A stretch of DNA of 5,966 nucleotides, taken from assembly GCA_007135795.1 (NCBI GenBank), contig SLIE01000387.1:1-5966 (forward strand). Direction: 5' to 3'. The notes beneath the pieces are model-generated. The model was not told the origin of the DNA. It worked only from the letters and a program-made list of their open reading frames with translations, and did no database searches. The translations under genes were made by a program, and so were the position numbers. Source of the stretch: Desulfobacterales bacterium (lineage in GTDB: Bacteria > Desulfobacterota > Desulfobacteria > Desulfobacterales > Desulfosalsimonadaceae). Numbering within the stretch: the stretch's first letter is position 1; each line of letters opens with the position of its first letter. Of the stretch, positions 4,635-5,966 are shown piece after piece.

Positions 4635-5549
4635 TTAGTCTGTTTTCGTTTTTGCATCGAGCATGCCCGCAATCACATCTTTCAGTTCCCGGTTGAACGA
4701 TTCCGGCTCGGCCATGTGCAGAAAGTGGTCGGTACCCTCTATGATCACCGCATCGAAGGAATGCATGTGGCGGCGATTGGCCGCCACATTGGTTGGCCAA
4801 AGGTCCGCGCTGATTGCCACAATGGGTACTTCAAGCTGTTCGAAAGTGGAAAGCGCATCGCTGCCGATCATATCTGCCAGCATTTCCTCCATGGCGCTGA
4901 GGGCCACTTTCGGAGGTGCGGCCGACATGTCCGCCACAATCCAGTCACGCAGCGCAGGGTCCGTCTTCCCGATGAACATCTGCTGCACGAATTGAGCTGC
5001 GCCGGCGGCAAAATCGGGCTGCAGCATTGCCATCCAGGCATCGGATTCCTCCTGCGCCATCTCCAGAGAGACGTCCTGGAAGGTATCCACGCCAATGATG
5101 CCGATCACCTTGTCCGGCATCATTGACGCTGCTGCCACGCTCACAGGTCCGCCCATGGAATGCCCGATCAATATTGCCTGCTCGGCATTCACTTGGGCAA
5201 CCACGGCGCGAACATCCTCCCCGAATGCGCTCATGGTGTAGTCCTTGCGACCCAGTCCGGAATGCCCGTGGCCGGCCAGATCGATTACAACCACGCGATA
5301 ATTTTCCGAGAAATGCGATACTTGCTTCCGCCAGTAGCGCCCGTCGCAACTCCAGCCATGAACGAACACCAGGGTTGGTTCGCCGGCACCTTGCACCTCG
5401 CAGGAGATCGGCACCCCGTCGGCCGACCTGGCCATCCGCGGCCATGCCATATCTGCCTGAGCCTGTGGGTTCAACATGAAAATCAGGAAACAGGCCGCAA
5501 CAGCTGTCAGAAAATTCTTGAGTTTCATTTTTTCGCGTTCGTTTACCAT
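4635..5549 (-). CDS. Exported alpha/beta hydrolase
   Basis: This 304-residue enzyme has a signal peptide: a charged N-region to Lys11, the hydrophobic FLTAVAACFLIFML (13-26), and likely cleavage after AQA (residue 32). The mature part is a single alpha/beta hydrolase domain. The oxyanion segment is VFVHGW (61-66), then DLAGHGHSG (90-98), the nucleophile elbow GHSMGG with Ser131, a probable acid Asp249, and the catalytic His275 in GTDHFLHMAEP. This is the layout of the haloperoxidase/esterase-like family, and the substrate cannot be told. Cys20 sits in VAAC, a lipobox-like string, but the hydrophobic core continues past it, so a secreted or periplasmic protein is more likely. The ATG at 5549 is supported by AAGGGAG four bases upstream; Met8 has no such site. 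No partner gene adjoins it. Confidence 0.9.
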   Translation of the reverse strand: MVNEREKMKLKNFLTAVAACFLIFMLNPQAQADMAWPRMARSADGVPISCEVQGAGEPTLVFVHGWSCDGRYWRKQVSHFSENYRVVVIDLAGHGHSGLGRKDYTMSAFGEDVRAVVAQVNAEQAILIGHSMGGPVSVAAASMMPDKVIGIIGVDTFQDVSLEMAQEESDAWMAMLQPDFAAGAAQFVQQMFIGKTDPALRDWIVADMSAAPPKVALSAMEEMLADMIGSDALSTFEQLEVPIVAISADLWPTNVAANRRHMHSFDAVIIEGTDHFLHMAEPESFNRELKDVIAGMLDAKTKTD

Positions 5550-5729
5550 CTTGCTCCCTTCGCAACATTTTTAATTCTCGGCAAAAACCTCAATAAAAAT
5601 CCACCCGTCTTAACGCCGCGCTGCGGCTTGCCCACTGCAACTTCCTGAACAATCAACTGCGCCTGGGCCGCTTCTCTGGGAATCTATCCGGTGGTATGGT
5701 TGTGTTAATTTCATACTCTGAGGTGACCT

Positions 5730-5966
5730 CTATTTGGCACATACCCAGGGGTTAAGCAGTTTCACACCGCTTTGTTTCATATCAGTTACATTTCTGGTGA
5801 CAACTGTTAAATCATAGGCAATCCCCGTAGCGGCAATCAGAGAGTCAACGGCTGGCATCGGTTTTCCATTTTTCTCGGCGCAACCCTGAATTTTGCCCCA
5901 TAATGTTGAAACGCGTATATCTATACTTATGATTCGGTTTTGAAACCTGTTTTTTAATTCATCCTC
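5730..5966 (-). CDS. VapC-type PIN-domain toxin (C-terminal part, start outside window)
   Basis: The last 78 codons of a PIN-domain protein read off the right edge. Visible marks are DIRVSTLWGKIQ, the block KPMPAVDSLIAATGIAYDL with its conserved acidic Asp, TVVTRNVTDM (the TRNxxD acidic motif), and the ending GVKLLNPW before the TAG at 5730-5732. This pattern belongs to the VapC/FitB ribonucleases, which cut tRNA or rRNA using a cluster of acidic residues. The full protein is normally about 130-140 residues, so roughly 60 residues and the antitoxin lie beyond 5966. The part seen has no frameshift. About 180 bases separate it from the hydrolase; a short GC stem lies there (5615-5627), without a T-run. 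Confidence 0.88.
   Translation of the reverse strand, partial: EDELKNRFQNRIISIDIRVSTLWGKIQGCAEKNGKPMPAVDSLIAATGIAYDLTVVTRNVTDMKQSGVKLLNPWVCAK

Noticed and set aside
5615..5627. GCCGC-GCT-GCGGC stem as the VapC terminator
   Set aside because: Short stem with no T-run on either strand.
4599..5648. Long plus-strand ORFs (4599-5126, 5160-5648) and alternative minus frames across the hydrolase
   Set aside because: They are antisense or frame-shadow readings of the alpha/beta hydrolase, which has a signal peptide, the catalytic motifs and a ribosome-binding site.
5720..5730. GAGGTGACCTC palindrome at the VapC stop codon
   Set aside because: Only five-base arms, a single copy, and no positional logic for a regulatory site.
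5751..5757. GTTAAGC as an attC heptamer
   Set aside because: It lies inside the coding end of the VapC-type gene and has no partner heptamer or foldable arms nearby.

Overview
The window looks like an accessory, gene-poor stretch of a bacterial chromosome, full of remnants. All intact genes are on the minus strand; the only recognisable plus-strand coding traces are two broken fragments. The organism cannot be fixed from this sequence. An iron-sulfur flavoprotein of the type common in anaerobes, a YjbQ protein and a worn IS21-type end would suit an anaerobic proteobacterium or Desulfobacterota-like genome, but that is inference.

Layout from left to right: (1) positions 1-42, the first codons of a leftward gene starting Met-Pro, possibly of the tautomerase/MIF type. 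(2) 149-679, a complete RelE/ParE-type toxin with its ribbon-helix-helix antitoxin and a strong sigma70 promoter. (3) 715-1093, on the plus strand, the C-terminal two thirds of a YoeB-type toxin joined directly to a DUF4124 domain fragment, both without their starts. (4) 1366-1932, a HAD-IIIA phosphatase with a short zinc loop, of the GmhB/HisB-N type. (5) 2130-2174, a perfect 10-bp inverted repeat overlapping the -10 of a promoter with a consensus -35, pointing at the phosphatase. (6) 2176-2701, a VOC (glyoxalase-fold) gene bounded like an integron cassette, with GTTAGGC before it and an 84-bp attC-like site after it. (7) 2708-2939, a frameshifted small-gene remnant. (8) 2959-3378, a YjbQ/UPF0047 protein. 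(9) 3385-3653, a gap holding a cut-off twin-arginine leader-like ORF. (10) 3654-4295, an iron-sulfur flavoprotein with its own promoter. (11) 4471-4560, a solo IS21-family end with three 16-bp repeats at exact 23-bp spacing. (12) 4635-5549, an exported alpha/beta hydrolase. (13) 5730-5966, the C-terminal part of a VapC-type PIN toxin running off the window.

The genes do not form one pathway. Each appears to be its own small unit, and the common theme is acquisition and decay: two live or partly visible toxin-antitoxin loci, one dead toxin, one possible integron cassette, an IS end, and several truncated ORFs. The most interesting signals are the cassette-like VOC unit, the palindrome-covered promoter beside its attC, and a 22-bp sequence shared by the cassette's upstream border and the IS21-end border. 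No convincing new multi-gene system is visible.
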